NCBI GenBank assembly: GCA_001724265.1
Contig: MEDY01000098.1
Location: 1 to 64,000 of the forward strand
Length of the DNA: 64,000 nt
Reading direction: 5' to 3'
Source: Rhizaria sp. SCN 62-66
Lineage: Eukaryota > Rhizaria, unplaced
Shown here: positions 54,301 to 64,000 of the stretch, in pieces
Layout: each line of letters begins with the position of its first letter
Numbering within the stretch: the first letter of the stretch is position 1
Translations under genes and position numbers: made by a program
The notes under the pieces: model-generated
Database searches by the model: none
Seen by the model: only the letters and a program-made list of their open reading frames with translations
Told to the model about the DNA's origin: nothing

Positions 54301-57300
54301 GGAGAATCAAGTGCGGGTGACTGGGGTGCGCGGGGAGCATCTTTGACCGCGCCAGCATCGAGGCCACAACCGCAGGCAGAGGCAGCCCTTCGCCGACGCC
54401 GGAGCCGGGGGCGGGCGCGCCGGCGTTGAACCGGCTCTGCTGGCCCTGGCCCTGTTGGCTCTGGTTCTGGTTCTGGAACTGCAGCGGCGGCGACGACGCG
54501 GGCAGCGACTGCGGCACGAGTGCGAGCGCGAGGACTGGAAGCAGAGCGGCGGGCGGCAGCGCTTCCTGCAGTAGCAGCGCGCCCACAAGCAGCGGGTCGG
54601 CCGCGGTGGCAGCGGCCACGAGCGCGGTCGCCGCCGCGTCCGTCGCCGTGGCGGCGGCAGCGGCAGCGGTCGCCGCAGAGGCCGCCTGTTGCGTTGCAGT
54701 CGCCGCCGCGACGGGCGCTCCAAACTGCTGCGGTTGCTGTTGCTGTTGGTGCTGGTGTTGGTGCTGAATCTGTTGGTGCTGCTGGTGCTGCTGGTGCTGC
54801 TGCGTGAGGTTCCAGTTGGCGGGCGCCGCGGGCCTCACCGCGGCCGCCGCAGTCGCCACAGCCACGGCGCTGGCGTTGGTGGTGGTGGCGGAGATCTGGA
54901 AGAAAGCGCCCAGCTGCAGCGGCGTAGCGAGCGAGCGCAAGGTGAAGTGCAGCGCAAAGGCCGGGGAAATGTCGCACAGGACCAGGAACGGGCGCGACAG
55001 CAGGCGCAGCGGCGGCAGCACTGCCAGCGCGGGGGACGCGCTCAGCGGCGACACCAGCGGCGCGGCGACCGCAAGCGCAGACGGCTGCGGCGACTGCGAC
55101 TGTGACAGAGAGTGCGCGTGAGACTGGGACTGTGATTGGGCCCGGGAGGGCGGCGGAGAGTGCGAGGGCGGGGGCGGGAGCACCGCGGTGACGGTGAGCA
55201 CGCCGTCGGTGCTTTGCGCCCACAGCAATGCGCTGTCGCTTCCCAGGCTCGCAGTGACAGAGGCGCAGTTGTTGTAGATGGAGCTCAGAGTAGGGTTGTG
55301 GAGTGATTCGGGGAAAATGTAGCCGTTGAACCGGTTTCCAGCCAGTGTAAACGCCACCGACAGCGTGCGGCTCAGCGCAGCGACCATGGGCAGCGCATTT
55401 TTAGCACAATTAGCGTCAGAGTTGCTCAGATCGCTGTAGTTATTGACTGTAGGCACGACGGGGAGCCAGTATCCGTCCGTGATTTGAAGCACAAGACGGC
55501 TACACGCGTGCTCACACGGGTTCGCACTCGCGCCAGCACCAGCAGCGCTCGCGTTGTGCGAGTCGACGCCGCTGTGCATGTTCGCGTTGTCTTCGTGCGG
55601 GAACAGCGCGCGCAGCACGGACATGCCCGCGCCCGCCGCAGTGCCGACGAGCTGCTGCTGCTGCTGGAGCTGCTGCGGCGTCCGGCTCTGCGACGGCGAC
55701 GTTTGCGGCATCGCCTGCGAGAGGAACAACGCGTTGCCGTACAGCAGCGCACCGAGCGCGCCCGTAAGCCGCCCCGAGGGGTGGAAAGTGAGGCCGCAGC
55801 GGGCCTCGATGCCGGCCGCGGAGTAGGGGAGGCGCCGGGCCATCGCCGCCGTGGCCGCAGCGGAGGCCGCGGCCGCGCTGTTGTCGTGGCCGTGCGCGTT
55901 GCTGTTGCTGGAGTTGTAGAGGGCCGAGAAGGCGGACGCGGCGGGCGTAGTGGCAACTGTGAGCGTCGTCGCCAGAGGGAACATCGGCAACTGGTGCTGT
56001 TGCTGTTGTTGCTGGTGTGAGGCGTCTCTGCTCCCCGTTACGACGCTCAACGCACCGGCGTTGGCGTTGTTGCCGTGTCCGGCGTGGTTGTTGTGCGCAA
56101 ACGCAACGGGCACCGATAGGCCCGAGACACCGCGCGGCAGCGGCGCGGCAAAGAGACGCCCCACCGTCGCGCCCACGGTCACGTCGACGGCCTGCGCAAG
56201 AGAAAGCGACTGCATCTGCGACTGTGAGCCATTGTTAAAGCTGTTGCTCTGCGACGACTGTGCCCCCGCAGCAGTGCGCGCGCCAAGTGACTGTGCGCAC
56301 TGGCTGCTTGACTGGACGCACTGGTCGCCTGACTGTGAGCACGCGCACGGCAGAGCAAACACGTCCCAGTTGGGCCTGGCCAGCGGCAGCGCGTGCACCG
56401 CCGCGGCCGCAACTGCTCGCCACTGGTGCACTCCATAACCCGCTCTATTATAGTGCGCGTGTGCGCCGTTGCTGCCGGCGTTCGCGGTGAAGTCGTCTGC
56501 CGTCTGCGAGAGCGCGGCCGCGAGCGCGAGCCGCGATGCGCGCGCGAGCCCAGGCGCCGCGAGCGCGAGCGCACGCGCAGCAAGGCTCTCCTGCTGGGCG
56601 CCCCCAGCTGCCGCGCCCCCAGTCGCCGCGCCCCCAGTCGCCGCGGCCGCGGAGCCACCGCTGCCCACGGTCGCCGGGTCCGTGTAGGGCAGCAGCTGCG
56701 CGAGGTGGCCCATGGCGGCGCCCACGGTCACGACGCTCGCGCGCACAGTCATCGCCGCGTTGGCGCTGCCACTGGCGGCCACGCTGGCGCTGGCAAGCGC
56801 GACGGCGACGGCGACCGCGGCCGCCGCGGTGGCTGTGGCGGAGGTTTTAGCGGCCGTGAGCGCGCGCAAGAGCGTTTCAGACTCGCTAAGGCGCGCGAGT
56901 AGGACGTCGAGGTGCGCGCGCGCGGCCGTGAGCGACCGCGGGGGCCGCCAGTCGGACTGCGGCAGCGGCGCGGGCAGCGGCAGGGGTCCGCCGGTGTGCG
57001 CCGCGGCGCTGTTGCTGTTGATAAGGCTGGCGTTGTTGGCGTTGGTTTCCGAGTCGGCGAACGCGGAGTAGGTCCACACGGGCACGAACGGCGGCATAGC
57101 CGACAGCAAGGCAGACGCACTCTCACTCACAGACCCGGAGTTGCCATTCACGCCAGTGCTGCTCTTGCTGCTATTCATGGTGTTGTTGTTGTTGCTGTTG
57201 TTGTTGTTGGTGAGTGCGAGGACCGTGGCGCCGACGACGCCGGCCTCCGCGCCGGCCCCCGGTCCTGCGCCAGCCGCGCACGCCGCCGCCGCGCCCGCCG

Positions 57301-59152
57301 CGACCACGACGGCCGCTCTGGTCCGCGCCAGCAGCGCCGCGTCGGCGACGAGCTCCAGCCCCTCCTGCACGATTCCGGCGGCCTCGGCTTCGCCCAGCAG
57401 CGCCGCCGCGAGCGGGGCTGCTAGCGCGGCGGGCAGCAGCGGCAGCAGCGCCTTTGCGGCCGCGGCGCGGTCTACCGTCGCGCACGCGGCCGCGGCGCGG
57501 GACAGCGCAAAGGCAGAGCCAGTGTTGTTACTAGCGCTGAACTGGGCGTTGTTGTGGGCGTTGTTCTGGGGGCGCGGGCGCGGGCGCTGCGCGGCGAGCG
57601 CGGCCGCGGCAGTGTGGAGCGTGAGCAGCGACACGAGCAGCGAGAACGACGGCACCGCAGCCGCGGCGGCTGCGGCGCTCCCGGCCGCCAGCGCCGTGCT
57701 TGCGACAGAGCTCAGGTCCACAGGCGCGTGAGTGTTGTTGCTGTTATTGCTGTTGTTAGCATTTGCGTCGGCGTGGGCGTGGGTGAGCGCGTTCGCGTAG
57801 GGGTCTGAGGGTGCGTGGGCGGACGAGTGCGCGGGGGAGTTATGCAGCTGCAGATGCGGCGGGTACATCTGCGCAGTGAACGATGGCGGGAGACAATACG
57901 CTGCGATGAGATCGAGACTGTCTTCCTCTTCTTCTTCGTCCTCGTCCTCGCCCTCACCTTCACTGATCGCGCCGGTTTCCATGCCGCCGCCCAACTCGTG
58001 CTCGTGGCCGTGGGCGGCGGCGGAACCCTTGCCCAGGAGTCCGTGCACGTGCCCGTGGGGGTGACCGCGGGCGGAGTGACCGTGACCGTGGGCGCCGGAC
58101 TTGCCGCCCCAGTCCCACTCGCGGCGCACGAGTGAGCGCACGCCTGCGGGCACGGGGTCGCCTTGCTGCAGAAACGGCTGCTGCTGCTCGAGGTACAGCT
58201 GCTGCTGCAGACCGATGTTCACACTGTTGACAGTGGTGTTGTTGTTGTTCACGTTGTTGTTGCTGTTGTTATTGCTGTTGTTATTGGTGAGAGTGTGGAT
58301 CGTGTTGACGAGGTTATCCACGGCGGCGTCGGCGACGTTCGCCGCGATCACCGCGGACGCCGACGAGTACCCGTGGGTAACACCACCGCCATCGCCGTCA
58401 CCCTGACTGTGGACGCTAGCAGACGGCGCACTCTGTAGTAGGTGCGACTGCGCCTGGAGCGGCGAGAGCGACTTGTGGTTCTGTGGCTTGCTGCTGTTGC
58501 TGCTCTGCCCGGGGACCCTGTTTTGCCCTGGCAGCATCAGCGGCAGCAGCTCTGGCGGCACGTGCGTCGCCGCCTGTCGGCACAGCGATAGCCACGCAGC
58601 GCGCGGCAGCGGCGCGTCCATGCGCAGCGACTGCAGTGCGGCAGAGTCGAGCAGCGCGCGGAAAAACGGCGCGAACGCGGGGACCGTGCCCAACCCGCTG
58701 CCGGCCATCGCGCCCATCAGCGCAGACGTGGACACCGACGCAGAGGATGATGGCGCGGTCACGGTGGCTGCAGCGGTCGCCGCAGCGGTTGTGAGTTGAG
58801 GGGCCAGCGGAAGCGGCGCAGGCAGCGGCAGCAGCGCGCGTGGGCGCGGGGGCAGCGGGCCACAGACGGCAGAGCCAGGGGGCCCGGCTGCGGCGAAGCT
58901 GAGCGACTGCTGGTGTTGCTGGTGTTGCTGTGCGAGAAGTGGGGGCAGCGAGAGCGCGGCAGGATAGAAGCTGCCTGAGGCAAGCAGCCGCAAGCCGTCG
59001 CCAGCAAAGGGACTCTCACTGCACACATAACCCGGCGGGAAAGCAGGCGCGGCAACGGGAGCTGCAGCGGCGGCAGTGCCAGCGGGGTTTGAAGGAGACA
59101 ACCTGAAGGGGCTGCCTGGAACAGCGCCGGCCGGCGCGGTGGGGGCCGACAT
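48063..59152 (-). CDS. Giant Gln/Asn/Ala/Gly-rich protein with one in-frame UAG, function unknown
   Basis: Two exons, 59152-49391 and 49208-48063. The intron is phase 0 with a GTACGA donor and ATCAG acceptor. Product 3635 aa if TAG at codon 2482 is translated; TGA stop. Met MSAPTAPAG was chosen after an acceptor-like CATCTCAG. Long Asn, Gln, Gly, His and Ala runs separate compact islands that may be conserved: PLPRAAWLSLCRQAATHVPP, RPNWDVFALPC, LVLQITDGYWLPVVPTVNNY, LAGNRFNGYIFPESLHNP, RPFLVLCDISPAFALHFTLR, AIGDQYDTIKHAYSVIRKTF and NMSYLIARAGLAHVKMAFET (across the intron). I recognise no family. The islands run through the whole length and the intron follows the TAG, so this is one gene and not two. 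Confidence 0.7.
48268..48315 (-). repeat. (CAG/CAA)n tract coding poly-Gln
   Basis: About 17 consecutive Gln codons lie near the C-terminus of the giant protein. Further CAG/CAA tracts lie near 53708-53750, 51655-51690 and 51718-51760. Confidence 0.95.
51707..51709 (-). other. In-frame UAG sense codon, giant protein codon 2482
   Basis: The context is QQQYGQDQ-TAG-WQQQQMWHQQQ. The two flanking open frames share one frame with a five-codon gap, and the second cannot be a separate gene because no room exists for a start region. Confidence 0.88.
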
Positions 59153-59798
59153 GCGCGGCGGAAAGCGCGGGGAGCCGGGAGAAGAGAGCGACGAAGCTGA
59201 GATGGGGCAGGTCGAGTTCTGGCTGAAGATGTGAAGAAGTGGGCGAAGGGCGAGCGGGGCGCGTGGGGATCGGGTGAGTTGAACGGCGATGAAGGGTGTG
59301 CCGATGAAGTGTACTAAAGTGCAATTCTCTACAGGAAAATGTCCGTCTATAGAAAAATAAACTCGCTCAACAAATGGAGCAATTAAAGAATGGTGTTCTG
59401 CAGTAATAAACAGAGCACTGGGCATCAGAGCGTTGAGCTAACCAGGTTTTAGCCGTGCCGTAAAAATAACGTTCGCGAGCTGAGTGACCGTGAGCCAGTG
59501 ACCGTGAGCAACCGCGGCCGCCAAAAGTAGGTCGCACTCGCTGGGAGTGCTCGTCTTGCAGAGCTTCCAGCGGGGCTTATGAGGCACTGGAGAAATTGTG
59601 GATATTATACGTATTTGTATTAGGTTGTGTTCTATTTCGGAATTTGCAATTTTTCTTGTACTACAGTCTCTAGACGTCATACGGCTCCGCTCTTTGACCG
59701 TCCCGATGGCCTCACCGACTACCGTGCTCATTTTCTCTTTTTGTCTTCGCGTCATGCCTTCCTTGTTCTCCTGCCGCTTTTATTCTTCGCACAGACAG
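59153..59798. promoter_or_regulatory. Divergent spacer between giant gene and NDUFV2
   Basis: The promoters of two outward genes lie here. Upstream of NDUFV2 is a long pyrimidine tract ending TTCTTCGCACAG, 4 nt before the ATG. On the other strand CTTCACATCTTCAG and CCCATCTCAG precede the giant gene's ATG. GTGACCGTGAGCCA and GTGACCGTGAGCAA form a short direct repeat near 59484-59511. Confidence 0.5.
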
Positions 59799-60884
59799 AT
59801 GTTGAAGCGTGGTCTCTCCGTTGCTCTTCGCGCCGCCCCTTCCGTGAGCCGTATGGCTCCCGTCGCGGCTGCTCCCCTCGCCTTCAGCTCGGCTCTCTCC
59901 CAGGTACGTTGGGTTCTACCCCACCTTGCCGCCGCCTCTCTAGCCAGCGCTCTCTCACTGCTGTCTTAGCAGAGCTAGCAACATTGCAACCGACTAAGGG
60001 CGTTAGTGTCTCTGGTTGCATTCCCCTTATCCATGCTGTCTCTGGTCTATCCCACCAAGTCTCGCTCGAACCCAACCTAGCAACACAACTCGGCGCCGCT
60101 CACATGAACTCCACTCGTTTCTGTCTCTATCTGTTTCTTTCTTTTCTTCGCACTGCCCTTCTTGCATTTCACCCCGCAGCACGTTGACCGCCCGTACAAC
60201 AACAAGAAGACCGCGTTCGACTTCACTGCCGAGAACTACGCCCGCATCGACAAGCTTCTCAAGAAGTTCCCCGCCAACTACAAGCAGTCCGCCATGATGC
60301 CCATGCTCTTCCTCGCCCAGGAGCAGAACAACAACTGGCTCCCGCTTTCGGCCATGGACAAGATTGCCGAGATCCTGGACCTTCCCCCGATCCGCGTGTA
60401 CGAGGTCGCGACCTTCTACACGATGTACAACCGTGAGCCCGTGGGCCGGTTCCACATCCTCGTCTGCGGCACCACCTCGTGCATGGTCATGGGCGCCGAG
60501 GCCGTCAAGGCGGCCGCGAAGCAGTTTGCTGGCGTCGCGCACGACGGCGACATCTCGGCCGATGGCAACTTCTGCATCACCGAGGGTGAGTGCCTCGGCG
60601 CGTGCACCAACGCGCCCATGGTGCAGGTCAACAACCACTGGTTCTACGAGAACCTCACCCCCGACTCGATGCAGCAGGTGATGAAGGACCTCGTCGCCGG
60701 CAAGGCCAAGCCTGGACCGCAGAACGGTCAGCGCGTCGCTGAGGGCCCCGCGGGCAACAAGACGCTGCTGGGCGACGCCGCGTTCCCCAAGTTCCGCGAC
60801 ATTGACGCGCTCATCAAGGAGGTTGATGCCAACAAGAAGAAGCAGGCTGAGGAGGCCGCCGCTGCTGCCGCTGCCAAGAAGTAA
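59799..60884 (+). CDS. NDUFV2: NADH dehydrogenase (complex I) 24-kDa subunit
   Basis: Matrix-arm [2Fe-2S] subunit of respiratory complex I. Two exons: 59799-59903 and 60180-60884; phase-0 intron of 276 nt with a GTACGT donor; 269 aa; TAA stop. Exon 1 is a presequence, MLKRGLSVALRAAPSVSR. Family marks: FDFTAENYARIDKLLKKFP, AMMPMLFLAQEQNNNWLPL, VYEVATFYTMYNREPVGR, and the cluster ligands CGTTSC and CLGACTNAP (Cx4C ... Cx3C). YENLTPDSMQQVMKDL follows. The C-terminus ends in a Lys/Ala-rich helix slightly longer than usual. All four Fe-S cysteines are present, so the protein should be functional. Confidence 0.97.
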
Positions 60885-62002
60885 GCGACAGGAAGGACGC
60901 GACACACCAAATACCTAGGCTCTTTCTTCGTTTACTTGAGTGACAAGCCAGATGATATGCTCGTTCCGTTATTGTGATCAAAGCGGGCATCGTTTCTACT
61001 TGGTTGTTCATTGGAGTGTCTATGTATATGTGTGCACAGTAGCGAACACGCAGTTGTTTTATTGAGACGCTGCACTCTGCTATGTTTTGCTGTGCTGTAT
61101 TGTGCTTTTCGTGGAGTGAAGCTTGCTTGTTCGCTCGCTTCCTCATGATGCCACAACTACACAGCGTTACGATGCGTTCACGTTACTGTTTATCCATACG
61201 CTCACACACTCACCGTATTTACATGCCTCTCAGTCGTATGCACGCGACAGCTCTCTTCCAGACTATCTAGTGCAGTTTCAATGAGCTGCTGCACGCACTG
61301 CATTGGCTGAGAGACACCACACACAAAGTGGCTGTGGTTATTACTGTTATGACGCAGAGCATTGCTCTGCGACGTCAACAACAGAACCACTGACATCACA
61401 ATCAACACGACACCACACAACTTTATAATCTCTGACATTTTCTTTGAAGCTTAACGAGTGTGTGCTGTATGTGCAACAATCACAGAGCGCGCCGCTCCCG
61501 CCCGCCCGCCCCGCCCCGCTGCCCCGGCGCCGCGCCGTTTGCCGGCCCCGGGCTCCAGCCGAGCGTGGTGCGCTGTGCTGGGCTATATCGCGGCGAGCGC
61601 GCTCTGACTGACGACCACAGCAACAACAACCGCATCAACAAACGGTCCGCGTCCTAACTTATAAAACACGTGCTTGGACTAAGATGCGCTGTTGTCGTCA
61701 GATGCTTTTATTTTTACGATATGATTTTGGTTTTATGTTATTTTCATTATATTTCAAGTTATTTCATACATAATAACATTATTACAACTTGCCAACTCTT
61801 TTGCATTCGTGTCAAGTTTGCCTAATTAGCAACGAACACAATTGATTTAAAACCATCTGTGTCAGACGTTAAAACGTCGGAGTTCTTTATTTAACAAAGT
61901 CACTATATAGCATTCTTCTTATCTTGATGTTCTTTGATGAGCAAAAATAATTCATCTGACATCTGACGAAGCAGAGACAATACTTGTCACAACATTTCTG
62001 TT
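60885..62002. other. Convergent spacer with a short GC-rich island
   Basis: 1,118 nt between the 3' ends of NDUFV2 and the partial gene. An unusually GC-rich island at about 61487-61570 (CCCGCC units and CCGGC palindromes) interrupts otherwise AT-balanced sequence. A 66-codon frame covering it has no motif and is not called. Confidence 0.5.
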
Positions 62003-64000
62003 TCACTTGCCAAGGCGTTGGTGCGAGTGCGCAAAAGCGTCTAGAGCAGCTGCAAGTGCCATATCCACGCGCACGGTCACTTGCAACCCATGAAGGAGCT
62101 TGGTGCTGGAGTTGGCAGCCATAGTAGCGTTAGGTCCGGGGCAGCTGTCAGCAGTGTTGATAGAGCGTGCCACCGTCACTGCAGTATCATACTGCGACTG
62201 CGGCCACTGGCCCTGCTGCTTTTGCTTCAGCGCAAGTGCCCGCGCACTGCTCACCGTCATTTGCTCGCTGCTCATAGTCAGCTGGCCGCTGCCCACAGTC
62301 ACTTGGTGGACCTCAGCAACGCGCAGCAGCCACGGGGGGAAGCCGCAGAGCACACGCGCACGCGTCAGTCCGCCGCTGGCGCTGTCATAAGCGGCAATCG
62401 AGCTGCTGTCTGAGGTACTGATACAAGAGCCGTTGAGCTGGAGAATAAGTTGCGGCTCTGTCGCGGGCATCGCGATTGACGTCGCCGTTGCGGCCAACAC
62501 GCGAGCACAGTCCTCAAGACGCGCATTTGCACTCAGATCCACCTTGTTTGCATCATTGGCAACGTGAGCCGCTGCCGCTGCCGCTGCCGCCGCCGCTGCT
62601 GCTGCTGCTATGACCGTGACGACTGCGAAGTGCGCACGCGCACTATCAAGTCTATCGGTGCCCATGCGCTGGAGCGAGTCGAGCGCGCGGCGTGCGCACT
62701 CGAACTCAAGAGTGCCACGTGTTCTCGCTGTCGACTCACTTTCTGCAGTAGTTGGGCTCTTAACATCAGCGGAGATCTCCGGCTCTGAGTTAGTCTCAGC
62801 GTTAGTGTCAGCGTCAGCGTCCGGCGTATCTGCAGTGGCCGTGTTTGCTTGACTGGAGGAGATCGCCTTCGCTTCAGCCGCCGCTGCGGCGCTGTTGCAT
62901 TGTTGCTGCAGCAGCGTGGCCGCCGCTAGCGCAAGCGCGGGCTTGCCATGCGCCGCGCTTACAGCTGTCACCCACACCACGCCCGCGCGCGGCAGTGCGG
63001 TAAGCTGGGACCGTGGCAGTAACGGCGGCAGCGACCGCGGCCACTCACGGTCACTCTCGTCACTGGGCGGCTCACGGTCACCAACGTTGTTGTCATCACT
63101 TGGGGGTGTGTAGAAATAAAGCCGCCTCGGGGCAGTGCAGCGGGAGCCGTCGCAACACAGCGCTGTCCCGGCATTGGCTCCAATGTCGCAGTCATTAGAC
63201 GCTGCGCCACCGTCTGCTGCGTCAGGTGGTTTGCTGTCAGTGGCAGTATTTGCGGTCACGCTGCTTAGACAGTCGCACATTGCCCTGACGACAAGAGCAC
63301 GGCGGCGCTTGCCTGCAGTCACGACATCTGCCACAGCACCCGCCACAATGCGCACTTGGTCCTGCGTGGACTGAGCCGCAGGCGACTGCGAGCTCTCAGG
63401 GGGTTGGTGCGAGCTCTCAGCGAGTGCGCAGTGTTGAGACTGAGTGGCAGTCGCGGGTGCGGGAGCGCAGGTACTTACAGCGCGTGAGTGGGTACTTAGA
63501 GGTGTAAGGGCCACCGACAGAGGCTCCACACACAACACGAACATAGGCTCAGGAGGCGTTGCCACTGACGACGCCACAGGCACCAGTGACGCCGTACTCG
63601 CAGTTTCAGCATTAACAGATGCAGATGCAGATGCAGATGTGGATGCGGGCGTAGATGCGGATGAGGATGACGTTGCGGCGAGAGCAGAGACAGCTGTGTT
63701 CGCAGCAGCTGCCGACATGGGCTGGGGACCGACCGTGACAGCGGGGTGACTGTGAGCAACAGGAGATGCCTGCAACACAGCCAACTGACTGTGGGCAGAG
63801 GCCCGGCGCAGTTCAGCCACAAACAACGGCCACAGACGCCCAATATCATCCTCATTGTGACTCTGCGGCTCATGCGACTGCGCCTCTGACTGCGATGGGG
63901 GTGTCAGTGAGCCGGTGACGTCGTACAGCGTGCAGTCAACCACGCCCACCAGCGCGACTCTAAGCAGAGCGCGCGCCACAAAAGCCGCGACCGCGCGCCT
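62003..64000 (-). CDS. Ala/Ser-rich protein of unknown function (partial, 5' end off window)
   Basis: The frame is open from the window edge to a TGA at 62005-62003, giving the last 665 residues. The first Met-like start inside the window would be a GTG, so the true start is outside. Islands of ordinary composition are ALVGVVDCTLYDVTGSL, DDIGRLWPLFVAELRRA, VRIVAGAVADVV, LTALPRAGVVWVTAVSAAHG, FECARRALDSLQRMGTDRLD and LCGFPPWLLRVAEVHQVTV. They alternate with Ala/Ser/Thr/Gln low complexity. A run of about 14 Ala lies in the second half. No family is recognised. Style and codon use match the giant gene at 48063-59152. Confidence 0.65.
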   Translation of the reverse strand, partial: RRAVAAFVARALLRVALVGVVDCTLYDVTGSLTPPSQSEAQSHEPQSHNEDDIGRLWPLFVAELRRASAHSQLAVLQASPVAHSHPAVTVGPQPMSAAAANTAVSALAATSSSSASTPASTSASASASVNAETASTASLVPVASSVATPPEPMFVLCVEPLSVALTPLSTHSRAVSTCAPAPATATQSQHCALAESSHQPPESSQSPAAQSTQDQVRIVAGAVADVVTAGKRRRALVVRAMCDCLSSVTANTATDSKPPDAADGGAASNDCDIGANAGTALCCDGSRCTAPRRLYFYTPPSDDNNVGDREPPSDESDREWPRSLPPLLPRSQLTALPRAGVVWVTAVSAAHGKPALALAAATLLQQQCNSAAAAAEAKAISSSQANTATADTPDADADTNAETNSEPEISADVKSPTTAESESTARTRGTLEFECARRALDSLQRMGTDRLDSARAHFAVVTVIAAAAAAAAAAAAAAHVANDANKVDLSANARLEDCARVLAATATSIAMPATEPQLILQLNGSCISTSDSSSIAAYDSASGGLTRARVLCGFPPWLLRVAEVHQVTVGSGQLTMSSEQMTVSSARALALKQKQQGQWPQSQYDTAVTVARSINTADSCPGPNATMAANSSTKLLHGLQVTVRVDMALAAALDAFAHSHQRLGK
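62567..62609 (-). repeat. GCN repeat coding poly-Ala
   Basis: About 14 consecutive GCA/GCG/GCC codons lie within the partial gene. Confidence 0.9.

Noticed and set aside
1-64000. CRISPR arrays, insertion sequences, phage or bacterial operons
   Set aside because: No regularly spaced repeats, transposase motifs or operon spacing; introns and gene content are eukaryotic.

Overview
This is a GC-rich nuclear segment from a single-celled eukaryote (protist). Most recognisable genes are eukaryotic housekeeping genes: an m-AAA protease, beta-adaptin, PGK, cyclophilin, mitochondrial ClpB/Hsp78, RPL22, PSMG4, RAB3GAP1, and complex I subunits NDUFA13 and NDUFV2. Several have spliceosomal introns of 113-584 nt. 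Genes lie on both strands with no operon logic, separated by AT-richer spacers. Respiratory mitochondria are implied by NDUFV2, NDUFA13, the m-AAA protease and Hsp78. I cannot place the lineage more precisely.

Main discovery: UAG appears to be a sense codon, most likely glutamine, while UAA and UGA remain stops. Seven in-frame TAG codons interrupt otherwise continuous genes: two in RAB3GAP1, two in kinase A, two in kinase B and one in a 3,635-aa Q/N-rich protein. All 19 gene ends in the window are TAA (10) or TGA (9), and none is TAG. In RAB3GAP1 the conserved N-terminal motif lies upstream of both TAGs and the conserved central motif lies downstream of both. Three of the TAGs sit in Gln-rich contexts.

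Two further genome-wide signals: (i) 12 of the 13 introns I could define by reading frame and homology start with GTACG rather than GTAAG. (ii) Most start codons have a pyrimidine-rich, acceptor-like YAG 2-15 nt upstream, usually without a GTACG donor nearby. That fits 5'UTR introns or spliced-leader trans-splicing.

Layout: 3-95 end of an unknown gene; 632-3796(-) AFG3/FtsH; 4434-8010(+) beta-adaptin; 8689-9180(+) NDUFA13-like; 10113-13790(+) Ala/Ser/Thr-rich protein; 14272-15372(-) broken coiled-coil/Cys-rich reading frame; 15391-16596(-) and 17002-18330(+) head-to-head paralogous divergent kinases A and A'; 18649-18726 strong hairpin; 19207-21381(-) PGK; 21925-22440(-) cyclophilin; 23294-26534(+) ClpB; 27063-28643(+) and 29821-31290(+) tandem divergent kinases B and C; 31914-35909(+) large zinc-ribbon/SDR protein; 36160-36654(-) PSMG4-like; 36986-37694(-) RPL22; 38044-46616(-) RAB3GAP1; 48063-59152(-) 3,635-aa Q/N-rich protein; 59799-60884(+) NDUFV2; 62003 to the window end(-) Ala/Ser-rich partial gene.

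Many proteins carry long Ala, Ser, Gln, Asn or Gly low-complexity insertions. Because codons are GC-rich, the antisense strands also contain long open frames; these were treated as shadows.
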